Positions 25,131 to 34,642 of a stretch of 64,000 nucleotides of DNA are shown here, in pieces. Made by a program: the position numbers and the translations under genes. Position 1 is the stretch's first letter. Each line of letters starts with the position of its first letter. The stretch comes from Burkholderia vietnamiensis LMG 10929. Its GTDB lineage: Bacteria > Pseudomonadota > Gammaproteobacteria > Burkholderiales > Burkholderiaceae. The stretch spans positions 2,852,001-2,916,000 of the forward strand of contig NZ_CP009631.1 of the NCBI RefSeq assembly GCF_000959445.1. The letters are read 5' to 3'. The notes under the pieces are model-generated. The model ran no database searches, was not told the origin of the DNA, and saw nothing but the letters and a program-made list of their open reading frames with translations.

Positions 25131-26450
25131 TCACGCCTCGAACGCCGCGGGCCGGATCGCGATCACGCGCGACGCCGGGAACCGCGCGGTGAACGTGCTG
25201 CCGCGCCCTTCCTCGCTCTGCACGTACAGGTGCGAGTCGTGCCGCTGCAGCACGTGCTTGACGATCGCGAGGCCGAGCCCCGTGCCGCCCGTGTCGCGCG
25301 AGCGGCTGCGATCGACGCGGTAGAAGCGCTCGGTCAGTCGCGGCAGGTCGGCCGCCGGAATGCCGAAGCCGCTGTCGGTGACCGAAAACACGCCTTGCGC
25401 GCCCTCGCGCCGCCACGACACGGCGATCTTGCCGCCGTCCGGCGTATAGCGGATCGCATTGGTGACGAGATTCGCGAACGCGCTGAACACTTCGGTCTGC
25501 GCGCCGGTCACGCCGAGCGTCTCGTCGATCGAGAACGTGATGTCGTGGTGCCCGTTCGACAACGTCTGCGCATCCTCCTTCAGATGATCGAACAGCGCGC
25601 GCATGTCGACCGCGTGATCCGTCGGCGGCCGGCTTTCGCCCTCGAGCTTCGCGAGCACCAGCAGATCGGTCACGATATGCCGCATCCGCGACGCCTGCTG
25701 CTCCATCAAGTCGAGATAACGCGCGCGATCGTCTTCGTTCAGCGGCAGCTCGCGCATCGTCTCGAGGAAGCCCGACAACACCGTCAGCGGCGTCTTCAGC
25801 TCATGCGACACGTTGGCGACGAAGTCGCGCCGCATCGCATCGGTGCGCTCGAGCTCGGTGATGTCCTGCGTGAGCAGCAGCTTGCGGTTCTCGCCGTACG
25901 GAAACACCTGCACTTCGAGCACGTTCTGCCGCGATTCGCCCATGCCGCGCATCACGAGCGTCTCGTCGTAATGCTGCCCGTTCAGGTAGCGGACGAACTC
26001 GGGATGGCGCACGAGGTTCGTGATGTGCTGGCGCAGGTCGCGCTTCGCGTCGACGCCGAAGTGCACCTCGGCGATCGCGTTGCACCATTCGATCTGATCG
26101 TGATCGTCGAGCATCGCGACGCCGTTCGGCGACGCCTGGATCGCCTGGATGAAGCGCGAATGCTGCTGCTCGACCTGGCGCACCTGCGCATGCCACTGCT
26201 TCGCGAGCTTGTGCAGCCGGTAATAGATTTCGCCCCAGATGCCCGGCGCGCTCGGCACCTCGCCATAGACGGGCGCATCGAGCAGACGCCACAGGCGTTG
26301 CGTGTGGAACGTACTGAAGAAGCCCTGCGCAACCAGCATCACGACCGCGAACGCGAGGCCCGCAATCGGGCCGGCGAACACGCCGACCAATACGCTGATC
26401 AGCACGAGCAGCATGAGCGACACGAGAAAGCGCGCCCAGATGATGTTCAT
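25131..26450 (-). CDS. phoR: Phosphate regulon sensor kinase PhoR
   Basis: This 439-residue kinase has the PhoR plan: two N-terminal membrane spans (about residues 5-45) without a periplasmic domain, a PAS domain (about 98-205), a DHp domain with phospho-acceptor His216 in VSHELKTPLT, and a HATPase domain with NLVTNAIRYTP, DSGFGIP and TGLGLAI boxes (about 320-425). It phosphorylates PhoB when the Pst system signals phosphate shortage through PhoU. It is last in the operon, 57 bases after phoB. The stop lies 50 bases from a terminator. Confidence 0.97.
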   Translation of the reverse strand: MNIIWARFLVSLMLLVLISVLVGVFAGPIAGLAFAVVMLVAQGFFSTFHTQRLWRLLDAPVYGEVPSAPGIWGEIYYRLHKLAKQWHAQVRQVEQQHSRFIQAIQASPNGVAMLDDHDQIEWCNAIAEVHFGVDAKRDLRQHITNLVRHPEFVRYLNGQHYDETLVMRGMGESRQNVLEVQVFPYGENRKLLLTQDITELERTDAMRRDFVANVSHELKTPLTVLSGFLETMRELPLNEDDRARYLDLMEQQASRMRHIVTDLLVLAKLEGESRPPTDHAVDMRALFDHLKEDAQTLSNGHHDITFSIDETLGVTGAQTEVFSAFANLVTNAIRYTPDGGKIAVSWRREGAQGVFSVTDSGFGIPAADLPRLTERFYRVDRSRSRDTGGTGLGLAIVKHVLQRHDSHLYVQSEEGRGSTFTARFPASRVIAIRPAAFEA

Positions 26451-26507
26451 GTTTCAGCGCCCGAATGAATGAACGGCATGCCGTGGCACACGGCACGTGC
26501 GGATACG

Positions 26508-27215
26508 TTACGCGTGCTTCGCGAGCCGGTAGCCGCTGCCGCGAACGGTCTCGATCATCGCATCGCAGCCGGCCGGTTTCAAGGCCGCGCGCAAGCGCTT
26601 GATGTGCACGTCGACGGTGCGCTCCTCGACGAACACGTGATCGCCCCACACCTGGTCGAGCAGTTGCGTGCGGCTGTGCACGCGCTCCGGATGCGTCATG
26701 AAGAAATGCAGCAGGCGGAATTCGGTCGGGCCGAGGTCGAGCTTGATCTCGCTGCCGTCGCCGTGCGCGGCGACCCGGTGCGTGGCCGGATCGAGCCGCA
26801 GCCCGTTGATCGACACGACGTCCTCGGTCAGCTGCGGCGCACGGCGGCGCAGCACGGCCTTGATGCGCGCCATCAGCTCCTTCGGCGAGAACGGCTTCGT
26901 CACGTAGTCGTCCGCGCCGATCTCGAGGCCGAGCACCTTGTCCTGCTCGTCGCCGCGCGCGGTCAGCATGATGATCGGGATGTGCTTGGTCCGCTCGTTG
27001 TTGCGCAGGTCGCGCGCGAACGCGATGCCCGATTTGCCCGGCAGCATCCAGTCGAGCAGCACGAGGTCGGGCAGCACGTCGCTGATCAGGTTCTGCGCCT
27101 GCTCCGCGTTGTAGGCGCGGATCGGGCAGTGACCGGCATGCTGGAGATTCACCGAGATCAGTTCGGAAATCGCGGGCTCATCTTCGACGACGAGAATGTT
27201 GCTGGGCATCGGCAC
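26508..27215 (-). CDS. phoB: Phosphate regulon response regulator PhoB
   Basis: This 235-residue OmpR-type regulator has a receiver domain with acidic pair EDE (11-13), phospho-acceptor Asp55 (LLDWMLPG) and the KPFSPKEL switch Lys near 107. The winged-helix domain contains LGPTEFRLLHFFMTHPERVHSR and VDVHIKRLRAAL...IETVRGSGYRL. Phospho-PhoB binds direct-repeat Pho boxes; a fivefold array lies upstream of pstS. A second in-frame ATG six bases on (27209) is equally possible. It sits between phoU (25-base gap) and phoR. Confidence 0.97.
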   Translation of the reverse strand: MPMPSNILVVEDEPAISELISVNLQHAGHCPIRAYNAEQAQNLISDVLPDLVLLDWMLPGKSGIAFARDLRNNERTKHIPIIMLTARGDEQDKVLGLEIGADDYVTKPFSPKELMARIKAVLRRRAPQLTEDVVSINGLRLDPATHRVAAHGDGSEIKLDLGPTEFRLLHFFMTHPERVHSRTQLLDQVWGDHVFVEERTVDVHIKRLRAALKPAGCDAMIETVRGSGYRLAKHA

Positions 27216-27240
27216 CTCTGTTCTTCCTATACGGAGTCGA

Positions 27241-27945
27241 TTAACTGTTGGCTTCGCGATCGAGCGTGTCGCGCGGCTGATGCCGCACGTCGGTGCCCTT
27301 CACGATGTAGATGATGAACTCGGCGATGTTCTTCGCGTGATCGCCGATGCGCTCGATGGCCTTCGCGATGAACAGGTACTCGAGGCCGACCGAGATCGTG
27401 CGCGGATCTTCCTGCATGTACGACACGAGCTTGCGCACGAACGCACGGAATTCCAGGTCGATCTCCTTGTCGTCCTTGACGATCTGCGCGGCGGCCACCG
27501 TGTCGAGGCGCGCGAACGCGTCGAGCGCCCGGCGCAGGATCGTCACGGCCATCTCGCCCGACACCTTGATCTCGGCGATGTTGACCGCGCGCGCGGCCGG
27601 CTCGTCGATCAGGCGGCGCACGCGCTTCGCGATCTTCTCGGCTTCGTCGCCTGCGCGCTCGAGGTTCGTAATCGTTTTCGAAATCGACATCAGAAGACGC
27701 AGATCGCGCGCGGCAGGCTGCCTCCGCGCGATGATGTTGCCGCACTCCTGGTCGATCTCGACTTCCATCGCGTTCAGCGTTTCCTCGGCCGTGACGACCT
27801 TCTCCGCCGCCTCGCGGTCGAATTCGTTCAGCGCGTACATCGCGCCGACGATCTGCGACTCGACGAGTCCGCCCATTTCCAGCACCTTCGACGACACGGC
27901 GTTCAGGTCCGCGTCGAACTGGCTCGACAGATGTTTATCCGACAT
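27241..27945 (-). CDS. phoU: Phosphate signalling regulator PhoU
   Basis: The 234-residue all-helical protein has two PhoU three-helix domains with the metal-binding ExxxD motifs (LVESQIVGAMYALNEFDREAAEKV; later FIAKAIERIGDHAKNIAEFIIYI). PhoU couples the PstSCAB transporter to PhoR and keeps the Pho regulon off in plentiful phosphate. It follows pstB by 18 bases in the same transcript. Confidence 0.96.
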   Translation of the reverse strand: MSDKHLSSQFDADLNAVSSKVLEMGGLVESQIVGAMYALNEFDREAAEKVVTAEETLNAMEVEIDQECGNIIARRQPAARDLRLLMSISKTITNLERAGDEAEKIAKRVRRLIDEPAARAVNIAEIKVSGEMAVTILRRALDAFARLDTVAAAQIVKDDKEIDLEFRAFVRKLVSYMQEDPRTISVGLEYLFIAKAIERIGDHAKNIAEFIIYIVKGTDVRHQPRDTLDREANS

Positions 27946-27963
27946 GGCTGTTGTTCTCCGTCA

Positions 27964-28812
27964 TCAGCCGAAACGGCCGGTGATGTAGTCTTCCGTTTCC
28001 TTGCGTACCGGCTTGATGAAGATCTTCTCGGTCTCGCCGAATTCGATCAGCTCGCCCAGGTACATGTACGCGGTGAAGTCCGAGCAGCGTGCGGCCTGCT
28101 GCATGTTGTGCGTGACGATCACGACCGTGTAGTCGCTCTTGAGCTCGGCGATCAGCTCCTCGATGCGGCCCGTCGAGATCGGGTCGAGCGCGGAGCACGG
28201 CTCGTCGAGCAGCAGCACTTCCGGACGGATCGCGATGCCGCGCGCGATGCACAGCCGCTGCTGCTGGCCGCCGGACAGCCCGTAGCCGCTCTGGTTCAGC
28301 TTGTCCTTCACCTCGCTCCACAGCGCGGCTTTGGTCAGCGCCCATTCGACGCGGTCGTCCATCTCTGAGCGCGTGAGCTTCTCGAACATCTTCACGCCGA
28401 ACGCGATGTTGTCGTAGATCGACATCGGGAACGGCGTCGGCTTCTGGAACACCATGCCGATGCGCGCACGCAGCAGCGAAATGTCGCGCTTGGTGGTCAG
28501 CAGGTTCTCGCCGTCCATCAGGATCTCGCCTTCGGCGCGCTGTTCCGGATAGAGCGCGAACATCTTGTTGAAGGTGCGCAGCAGCGTCGACTTGCCGCAA
28601 CCCGACGGGCCGATGAACGCCGTCACCTTCCCTTCGGGAATGCGCAGGTTGATGTTCTTCAGCGCGTGGAACTTGTTGTAGAAGAAATTGAGGTTGTTGA
28701 CCTCGATCTTCGCGTTCAACGGCTCGAGCGGGCGGTCGTTTGCCGTGTCTTGCGTGCCGGCGGGCGCAACCGTGCGCTCGACGGGATTCAGGTGGCTTTC
28801 TGCCATATTCAT
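27964..28812 (-). CDS. pstB: Phosphate ABC transporter ATPase PstB
   Basis: This 282-residue ABC ATPase has Walker [10 protein letters not shown] (residues 68-76), the PstB Q-loop region [21 protein letters not shown], signature [16 protein letters not shown], Walker [14 protein letters not shown] and the H-loop [15 protein letters not shown]. The N-terminal ~32 residues before the ABC fold are longer than in enteric PstB and low-complexity. It energises phosphate uptake through PstA/PstC. It is 15 bases from pstA and 18 from phoU. Confidence 0.97.
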   Translation of the reverse strand: MNMAESHLNPVERTVAPAGTQDTANDRPLEPLNAKIEVNNLNFFYNKFHALKNINLRIPEGKVTAFIGPSGCGKSTLLRTFNKMFALYPEQRAEGEILMDGENLLTTKRDISLLRARIGMVFQKPTPFPMSIYDNIAFGVKMFEKLTRSEMDDRVEWALTKAALWSEVKDKLNQSGYGLSGGQQQRLCIARGIAIRPEVLLLDEPCSALDPISTGRIEELIAELKSDYTVVIVTHNMQQAARCSDFTAYMYLGELIEFGETEKIFIKPVRKETEDYITGRFG

Positions 28813-28827
28813 CGGATCGCTCCGCCG

Positions 28828-29721
28828 TTACTTTTTCGAGAAGATCGAGCGTGCCAGGATATTGAGTCCGAGCACACCGAGCGTAATCAGGAACACGCCC
28901 GCCCACGCGAGCGATTGCCATTCCGCGAACGGGCTCATCGCGAACTTGTAGATCGTGACGGGCAGGTTGGCCATCGGCTGGCTCATGTCCCACGAGAAGA
29001 ACTGGTTCGACAGCGCGGTGAACAGCAGCGGCGCGGTTTCGCCGGCGATCCGCGCGACTGCCAGCAGCACGCCGGTCACGATCCCGCCCACCGAGGCGCG
29101 CAGCGTGATCTTCATCACCATGCGCCACTTCGGCGTGCCGAGCGCGACCGCTGCTTCGCGCAGCGCGTTCGGCACCAGCTTCAGCATGTTCTCGGTCGTG
29201 CGGATCACGATCGGAATCTGCAGCAGCGCGAGCGCGATCACGCCGGCCCAGCCCGAGAAGCGCCCGGACTTCGCGACGACGATCGCATACACGAACAGGC
29301 CGATCACGATCGACGGCGCCGACAGCAGGATGTCGTTGATGAAGCGGATCGTGCTCGCGAGCAGGTTCTTCTGGCCGTATTCGGCGAGATAGACGCCCGC
29401 GAGGATGCCGATCGGCGTGCCGACCAGCGTACCGAAGCCGCACAGCAGCAGGCTGCCGACGATCGCGTTGGCGAGACCGCCGCCGGTCGTGTTCGGCGCC
29501 GGCGTCGATTCGGTGAACAGTTGCAGCGACAGGCCGCCGATACCGAGGTGCACCGTCGTGTACAGAATCCACACGAGCCACAGCAGGCCGAACGCCATCG
29601 CGCCGAGCGACGCGGTCAGCGCGATCGCGTTGACCGCCTTGCGCTTGCGCTGCAGGCGGCTGCGCATCGCTTCCAGCACGGCGCCGTCCGGGCCGGGGAA
29701 ATTCATGATGGGCTGACTCAT
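28828..29721 (-). CDS. pstA: Phosphate ABC transporter permease PstA
   Basis: The true start is ATG 29721 ([13 protein letters not shown]); the stop of pstC overlaps it as ATGA. The 297-residue permease has six hydrophobic spans and the PstA conserved loops: [29 protein letters not shown], and the coupling-helix region [34 protein letters not shown]...[11 protein letters not shown]. It forms the transmembrane pore with PstC. Translational coupling with pstC is likely from the 4-base overlap. Confidence 0.96.
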   Translation of the reverse strand: MSQPIMNFPGPDGAVLEAMRSRLQRKRKAVNAIALTASLGAMAFGLLWLVWILYTTVHLGIGGLSLQLFTESTPAPNTTGGGLANAIVGSLLLCGFGTLVGTPIGILAGVYLAEYGQKNLLASTIRFINDILLSAPSIVIGLFVYAIVVAKSGRFSGWAGVIALALLQIPIVIRTTENMLKLVPNALREAAVALGTPKWRMVMKITLRASVGGIVTGVLLAVARIAGETAPLLFTALSNQFFSWDMSQPMANLPVTIYKFAMSPFAEWQSLAWAGVFLITLGVLGLNILARSIFSKK

Positions 29722-30704
29722 TTCTTGCCCTCTCCCTTCTCGAGACGAAGCAGCAGCAGTTTGGAGATGGACAGCACGATGAACGTGATCACGAACAGGA
29801 TCAGCCCGAGTTCCATCAGCGCGGACGTATGCAGGCCCGGTTGCGCTTCCGCGAATTCGTTCGCGAGCGCGGACGTGATGCTGTTGCCCGGCGCGAACAG
29901 CGACACGCTGTCGAGCAGGTTCGTGTTGCCGATCACGAAGGTCACGGCCATCGTTTCGCCGAGCGCGCGGCCGAGGCCGAGCATCACGCCGCCGATCACG
30001 CCGGTCTTCGTATAGGGCAGCACGACCTTCCACATCACTTCCCAGGTCGTGCAGCCGATCCCGTAGGCCGATTCCTTCAGCAGCACGGGCGTGACTTCGA
30101 ACACGTCGCGCATCACCGACGCGATGTACGGGATGATCATGATCGCGAGGATCACGCCGGCCGCGAGGATGCCGATCCCGATCGGCGGGCCGGACGTCAG
30201 CGGGCCGAGCACCCACACGTCCTTGAACAGGCGGCCGATCGGCTTCTGGAAGTATTCCGCGAAGATCGGCGCGAATATGAGCAGGCCCCACATCCCGTAG
30301 ACGATCGACGGGATCGCGGCGAGCAGCTCGATCGCGATGCCGAGCGGGCGGCGCAGCCACACGGGCGACAGCTCGGTGAGGAACAGCGCGATGCCGAAGC
30401 TGACCGGCACCGCGATGACGAGGGCGATGATCGACGTCACGATCGTGCCGTAGATGGGCACGAGGGCGCCGAACACATCCGAGTTCGGATCCCACTCGGA
30501 TTGCCACAAAAAGCCGAAGCCGAACTTCTCGATGGTCGGCAGCGACGCAAAGATCAGGGAAACGATGATCCCGCCCAGCAGCAGCAGGGTCACGATCGCG
30601 GCAAGCCATGCGAGGCCGCCGAACAGAACGTCTCCGAGGCGGCCGGGCGCGCGTTGCTGCGCGGCATCGGGGGACCGGAAGGACGTGTAGGAAGTGTCAG
30701 ACAT
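29718..30704 (-). CDS. pstC: Phosphate ABC transporter permease PstC
   Basis: This 328-residue inner-membrane protein has six main spans and the PstC hallmarks [56 protein letters not shown], and the coupling sequence [28 protein letters not shown] followed by [16 protein letters not shown]. It pairs with PstA for high-affinity phosphate import. It lies 95 bases downstream of pstS, behind two strong hairpins that could let it be expressed less than pstS. Confidence 0.97.
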   Translation of the reverse strand: MSDTSYTSFRSPDAAQQRAPGRLGDVLFGGLAWLAAIVTLLLLGGIIVSLIFASLPTIEKFGFGFLWQSEWDPNSDVFGALVPIYGTIVTSIIALVIAVPVSFGIALFLTELSPVWLRRPLGIAIELLAAIPSIVYGMWGLLIFAPIFAEYFQKPIGRLFKDVWVLGPLTSGPPIGIGILAAGVILAIMIIPYIASVMRDVFEVTPVLLKESAYGIGCTTWEVMWKVVLPYTKTGVIGGVMLGLGRALGETMAVTFVIGNTNLLDSVSLFAPGNSITSALANEFAEAQPGLHTSALMELGLILFVITFIVLSISKLLLLRLEKGEGKK

Positions 30705-30723
30705 TGGGTGCCTGTTGTGGATC

Positions 30724-30783
30724 GCCGGGCGCCGTGACGCCCGGCCTTACCGCACGCACTGCCCGGCCGGCACGGCCGGGCAG
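30724..30783 (-). other. Two tandem hairpins between pstS and pstC
   Basis: Hairpin A has an 8-base stem (30724-30731 with 30738-30745). Hairpin B has a 10-base stem (CTGCCCGGCC at 30759-30768, GGCCGGGCAG at 30774-30783). Neither has a T-run. In binding-protein transporter operons such structures typically stabilise the upstream (pstS) message or attenuate the permease genes. Confidence 0.7.
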
Positions 30784-30799
30784 CGAACCGCTCTGCTGC

Positions 30800-31834
30800 T
30801 TACTCGGTGGCGACCGGCTTGCCCGCTGCGTCCGTCACCTTGGTCTTCCACTGCTTGCGGATTTCCGCTTCGACTGCCGGCGGCAGCGAGATGTAGTCGA
30901 GGCTGTCCGCTGCCTTCTCGCCGTTCTTGAACGCCCAGCTGAAGAACTTCAGCGTTTCGGCGCCCTGCTCCGGCTTGTCCTGCTTCGCGTGCAGCAGCAC
31001 GAACGTCGCGCCGACGACCGGCCATGCTTCCTTGCCCGGCTGGTTCGTCAGGATCTGGTAGAACGACTTCGACCAGTTCGCGCCGGCTGCAGCGGCCTTG
31101 AACGTTTCCGTCTTCGGCTCGACCACCGTGCCCGTCGAGTTCTTCAGGGCCGTGTAGATCATGTTGTTCTTCTTCGCGTACGCCCATTCGACGTAGCCGA
31201 TCGCGCCCGGCAGGCGCTGCACGAACGCCGCGACGCCGTCGTTACCCTTGCCGCCCGTGCCCGTCGGCCAGTTGACCGTCGTGCCTTCGCCGATCTTCGA
31301 CTTCCACTCGTCGTTGACCTTCGACAGGTAGTTCGTCCAGATGAAGCTCGTGCCCGAGCCGTCGGCGCGGCGCACGACCGCGATGTCCGTATCCGGCAGC
31401 TTGACCTTCGGGTTCAGCGCGGCGATCGCCGGGTCGTTCCACTTCTTGATCTTGCCGAGGTAGATGTCGCCGAGCACCGGGCCCGACAGCGTCAGTTCGC
31501 CGGCCTTCACGCCCGGCACGTTGACGACCGGCACCACGCCGCCGACCACCGTCGGGAACTGGAACAGGCCGTCCTTCGCGAGGTCTTCATCCTTCAGCGG
31601 AGCGTCCGAGCCGGCAAAATCGACCGTCTTCGCGATGATCTGCTTCAGGCCGCCCGACGAGCCGATACCTTGGTAGTTCACCTTCGCGCCGCCCGACTGC
31701 TGGTAGTCGGCAGCCCATTTCGTATAGATCGGCATAGCGAACGTGCTGCCTGCGCCCGTGATGTCGGCAGCGTGCGCAGCAACTGCGAAAAGTGCGCCAG
31801 CCAGGCCAGCAATCGCGGTTTGCATCAATTTCAT
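30800..31834 (-). CDS. pstS: Phosphate-binding protein PstS
   Basis: The 344-residue protein has a Sec signal peptide ([22 protein letters not shown], cleavage near residue 22) and the PstS fold. The phosphate-binding loops include [12 protein letters not shown] at the mature start, [11 protein letters not shown] with FAGSDAPL, and [16 protein letters not shown]. It captures phosphate in the periplasm and hands it to PstCA. It is the first gene of the pst-pho operon and is directly controlled by the Pho-box array upstream. Confidence 0.97.
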   Translation of the reverse strand: MKLMQTAIAGLAGALFAVAAHAADITGAGSTFAMPIYTKWAADYQQSGGAKVNYQGIGSSGGLKQIIAKTVDFAGSDAPLKDEDLAKDGLFQFPTVVGGVVPVVNVPGVKAGELTLSGPVLGDIYLGKIKKWNDPAIAALNPKVKLPDTDIAVVRRADGSGTSFIWTNYLSKVNDEWKSKIGEGTTVNWPTGTGGKGNDGVAAFVQRLPGAIGYVEWAYAKKNNMIYTALKNSTGTVVEPKTETFKAAAAGANWSKSFYQILTNQPGKEAWPVVGATFVLLHAKQDKPEQGAETLKFFSWAFKNGEKAADSLDYISLPPAVEAEIRKQWKTKVTDAAGKPVATE

Positions 31835-31874
31835 GAGACCTCCAGTGTGTGAGCGGATGACTACGGCACCGCGA

Positions 31875-31940
31875 AGGTTAGGGGCTCCTCATGACGGTAA
31901 TGTGACAATGAATGAAACTGGCGTGACAGTAACATGACTG
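31875..31940 (-). promoter_or_regulatory. pst operon promoter with five tandem Pho half-sites
   Basis: Read on the - strand, five 7-base units follow each other: CAGTCAT, CTGTCAC, GTTTCAT, TTGTCAC and CCGTCAT. They are spaced 4, 4, 3 and 4 bases apart, that is at 11-base steps (10 once), the period of PhoB binding. Ten bases past the last unit is a -10-like TAACCT (31875-31880); no good -35 is needed when PhoB activates. The pstS start is at 31834. The match to the PhoB consensus is by eye. Confidence 0.85.
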
Positions 31941-32280
31941 CTTGAAAGGTGATATTCGGTGATGCGCGAGCCCGTGTTCGCGCGCGGCGCGCTGGGAAAA
32001 GCGGCAAGAATTGCCCGTTGCGCGGAGTGGCCGCGCCCCGTTTCGGGCAGTGTGCGGCGCAGGGCGCGCCGCTTCCCGCATCGCGCACCGCCCGGTGCGC
32101 GCTCGTCTTCCGGTTGGGCGCAGAAGACTTCATCGAGTACGAAGGACGCCACCGAGAGCGTCCTCTATTTATTAGCGCAAACCTTTGCGTCTGACGAATT
32201 GACGACGCTCACGGTAGCTCGGCCATCGTTCAGCCGGCATGCGCGATCGAATCGTCACGCGTGCCGGCCGCCCGCTTCGC
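31941..32280. other. Intergenic region between pst promoter and glmM
   Basis: No convincing gene is visible in 340 bases. It contains a 7-base stem hairpin (AGGACGC / GCGTCCT around 32143-32165) followed on the + strand by an AT-rich stretch. It would serve as the downstream region of glmM. I see no clear T-run terminator on the - strand. Confidence 0.5.
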
Positions 32281-33636
32281 TCAGCTCGTCGCTTCGCGCA
32301 CGGCGTCCGCGATCGCTTCCGCGTGGCGCGTCGCGTCGGCCGCCTGCTGCGCCTCGACCATCACGCGCAGCACCGGCTCGGTACCCGAGGCGCGGATCAG
32401 CACGCGGCCATGGCCCGCCAGTGCGCTCTCGGCCGCGTCGATCGCGGCGCGAATCGATGCGCTGCCCTTCCAGTCGGCGCCCGGCTTCATCCGCACGTTG
32501 ATCAGCTTCTGCGGGAACAGCGTGACGCCGTCGAGCATCTGCGCGAGCGTGCGGCCGCTGCGCTTGAGCGCGGCCAGCACCAGCAGCGCCGACACGATGC
32601 CGTCGCCGGTCGAATGACGGTCGAGCGACAGGATGTGGCCGGAGCCTTCGGCGCCGAGCTGCCAGCCGCGCTCGCGCAGCTGTTCGAGCACATAGCGGTC
32701 GCCGACCGCCGCCCGCACGAATTCGACGCCTTCGCGCTGCAGCGCGACCTCGACCGCGAGGTTCGTCATCAGCGTGCCGACCGCGCCCTCGACCTTGCCG
32801 GCCGTCGCGATGCGGTCCTTCACGAGCACGTAGAGCAGCTCGTCGCCGTTGAACAGCCGGCCGCTCGAATCGACGACCTGCAGGCGGTCCGCATCGCCGT
32901 CGAGCGCGATGCCGAGATCGGCATGGTTCGCGCGCACCGCGCGCACCAGCGCGTCGGGCGCCGTCGCGCCGACGCCGTCGTTGATGTTGAAGCCGTTCGG
33001 TGCGACGCCGATCGGGATCACGTCCGCGCCGAGTTCGTGGAACACGTGCGGCGCGATCTGGTAGGCGGCGCCGTGCGCGCAGTCGATCACGAGCTTCAGC
33101 CCGCGCAGGTCGTAGGCGGCCGGGAACGTGCTCTTGCAGAACTCGATGTAGCGGCCGGCCGCGTCGTCGAGCCGGCGCGCCTTGCCGAGCCGGTCCGACG
33201 ATGCGCATTCGAGCGGCTTGTCGAGCCACGCTTCGATCTCGGCCTCGGTTTCGTCGGGCAGCTTGTTGCCGTCGGCCGAGAAGAACTTGATGCCGTTGTC
33301 CTGATACGGGTTGTGCGAGGCGCTGATCACGACGCCGGCCGACAGCCGCAGCGCGCGTGTCAGATATGCGACACCCGGCGTCGGCATCGGGCCGGCCAGC
33401 ATCACGTCGACGCCCGCCGCCGAGAAGCCGGCCTCGAGCGCCGCCTCGAGCATGTAGCCCGACACGCGCGTGTCCTTGCCGATCAGCACCGTCGGTCGCG
33501 CGCCCGTCGCGCCGTCCGCGGCGCCGGCCAGCACCTTGCCCGCGGCATAGCCGAGACGCAACACGAAATCGGGCGTGATCGGCGTATCGCCGACCGTCCC
33601 GCGAATGCCGTCCGTGCCGAAATATCGACGTCCCAT
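32281..33636 (-). CDS. glmM: Phosphoglucosamine mutase GlmM
   Basis: This 451-residue enzyme has the four-domain phosphohexomutase fold: [10 protein letters not shown] at the N-terminus, active-site Ser107 in [16 protein letters not shown], the metal loop [11 protein letters not shown] (about residues 245-255), the sugar-binding GEGSGH-type segment (here GAEGSGHIL) and the phosphate loop [14 protein letters not shown] near 420. It converts glucosamine-6-P to glucosamine-1-P for UDP-GlcNAc and peptidoglycan. It follows folP by 36 bases, the usual ftsH-folP-glmM order. Confidence 0.97.
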   Translation of the reverse strand: MGRRYFGTDGIRGTVGDTPITPDFVLRLGYAAGKVLAGAADGATGARPTVLIGKDTRVSGYMLEAALEAGFSAAGVDVMLAGPMPTPGVAYLTRALRLSAGVVISASHNPYQDNGIKFFSADGNKLPDETEAEIEAWLDKPLECASSDRLGKARRLDDAAGRYIEFCKSTFPAAYDLRGLKLVIDCAHGAAYQIAPHVFHELGADVIPIGVAPNGFNINDGVGATAPDALVRAVRANHADLGIALDGDADRLQVVDSSGRLFNGDELLYVLVKDRIATAGKVEGAVGTLMTNLAVEVALQREGVEFVRAAVGDRYVLEQLRERGWQLGAEGSGHILSLDRHSTGDGIVSALLVLAALKRSGRTLAQMLDGVTLFPQKLINVRMKPGADWKGSASIRAAIDAAESALAGHGRVLIRASGTEPVLRVMVEAQQAADATRHAEAIADAVREATS

Positions 33637-33672
33637 GCGAACCTTCCTCCTTCGTCTTTCCTGAACTCTGAC

Positions 33673-34566
33673 TTATCGTTGCCGCGCGGCTTCGCGCACG
33701 GCGTTCCAAACTTTCAATGCATCGACCGTCGCGGCCACGTCGTGCACGCGCACGATCGCGGCGCCGCGTGCGACCGCGCACACGGCCGCCGCCACGCTCG
33801 CCGCGACGCGCTCGAGCGGCGGCTTGCCGCCGATCACCGCGCCGAGCATCGACTTGCGCGACATGCCCGCGAGGATCGGATAGGCGCGCCCGTCGGGCCG
33901 CAGCGGCGCCGTGTCGGGCAACGCGGCCAGCAGCGCGTAGTTGTCGTCGATCACCGCCTTGCCGAAGCCGAAGCCCGGGTCGACGCAGATCCGCTGCGGC
34001 GCGATGCCCGCATCGCGCAGCGCCTGCGCGCGCGCGGCGAGAAAGTCGTGCACGTCGACGACGACGTCGTCGTAGTCCGGCTCGCCCACCTGCATGGTCT
34101 GCGGCTCGCCGAGCATGTGCATCGCGCACAACCCGCAGTTGCCGTCGCGCACCGCATCGATCGCGCCCGGCTGTCGGAACCCCCAGATGTCGTTGATCAG
34201 GTCGGCGCCGGCCGCGAGCGCCGCGCGCATCACCGCCGGTTTGTACGTGTCGATCGACAGCGGCACGTCGAGCGGGCGCAACGCTTCGACGAGCGGGATC
34301 ACGCGCGCGAGCTCCTCGTCGAGCGGCACGGGCGGCGCGCCGGGGCGCGTCGATTCGCCGCCGATGTCGATCAGATCGACGCCGTCGGCAACCATCCGCT
34401 CGGCCTGGCGCAACGCATCGTCGCGCGCGAGGAAGCGGCCGCCGTCGGAAAACGAATCGGGTGTGGCGTTGAGGATGCCCATCACGAGCGGGCGCTCGAA
34501 GGTGAGCGAGAAGCGGCCGCACTGGAGCGGCGCGGGAGCGGATACGCTGACTGCAGATTCGGACAC
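33673..34566 (-). CDS. folP: Dihydropteroate synthase FolP
   Basis: The enzyme joins dihydropterin pyrophosphate to p-aminobenzoate in folate synthesis and is the sulfonamide target. Motifs: VMGILNATPDSFSDGG, DLIDIGGESTRPG, SIDTYKP, DPGFGFGK and ILAGMSRKSMLG. I choose GTG 34566 (297 residues). The longer frame from ATG 34614 begins inside the ftsH terminator hairpin (34593-34622) and adds 16 residues unlike the family. GTG has no strong ribosome site, so the start needs protein data. It lies between ftsH and glmM. Confidence 0.9.
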   Translation of the reverse strand: MSESAVSVSAPAPLQCGRFSLTFERPLVMGILNATPDSFSDGGRFLARDDALRQAERMVADGVDLIDIGGESTRPGAPPVPLDEELARVIPLVEALRPLDVPLSIDTYKPAVMRAALAAGADLINDIWGFRQPGAIDAVRDGNCGLCAMHMLGEPQTMQVGEPDYDDVVVDVHDFLAARAQALRDAGIAPQRICVDPGFGFGKAVIDDNYALLAALPDTAPLRPDGRAYPILAGMSRKSMLGAVIGGKPPLERVAASVAAAVCAVARGAAIVRVHDVAATVDALKVWNAVREAARQR

Positions 34567-34588
34567 GGGAGGGATGCGTTGATGAATG

Positions 34589-34622
34589 CAAAACGGGCCG
34601 GTGTGAAGCCACACCAGCCCGT
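34589..34622 (-). terminator. Terminator-like hairpin between ftsH and folP
   Basis: A 13-base stem with one mismatch (34593-34605 with 34610-34622) and a four-base loop lies 20 bases past the ftsH stop. On the - strand it is followed by TTTTG. The short T-run suggests partial termination, allowing some folP-glmM read-through. Confidence 0.7.
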
Positions 34623-34642
34623 GAACGGAGCGACTACGAAGG

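Noticed and set aside
28828..30609. Extended leftward frame fused to pstA
   Set aside because: The part upstream of ATG 29721 lies out of frame inside pstC; only the pstA portion matches the family.
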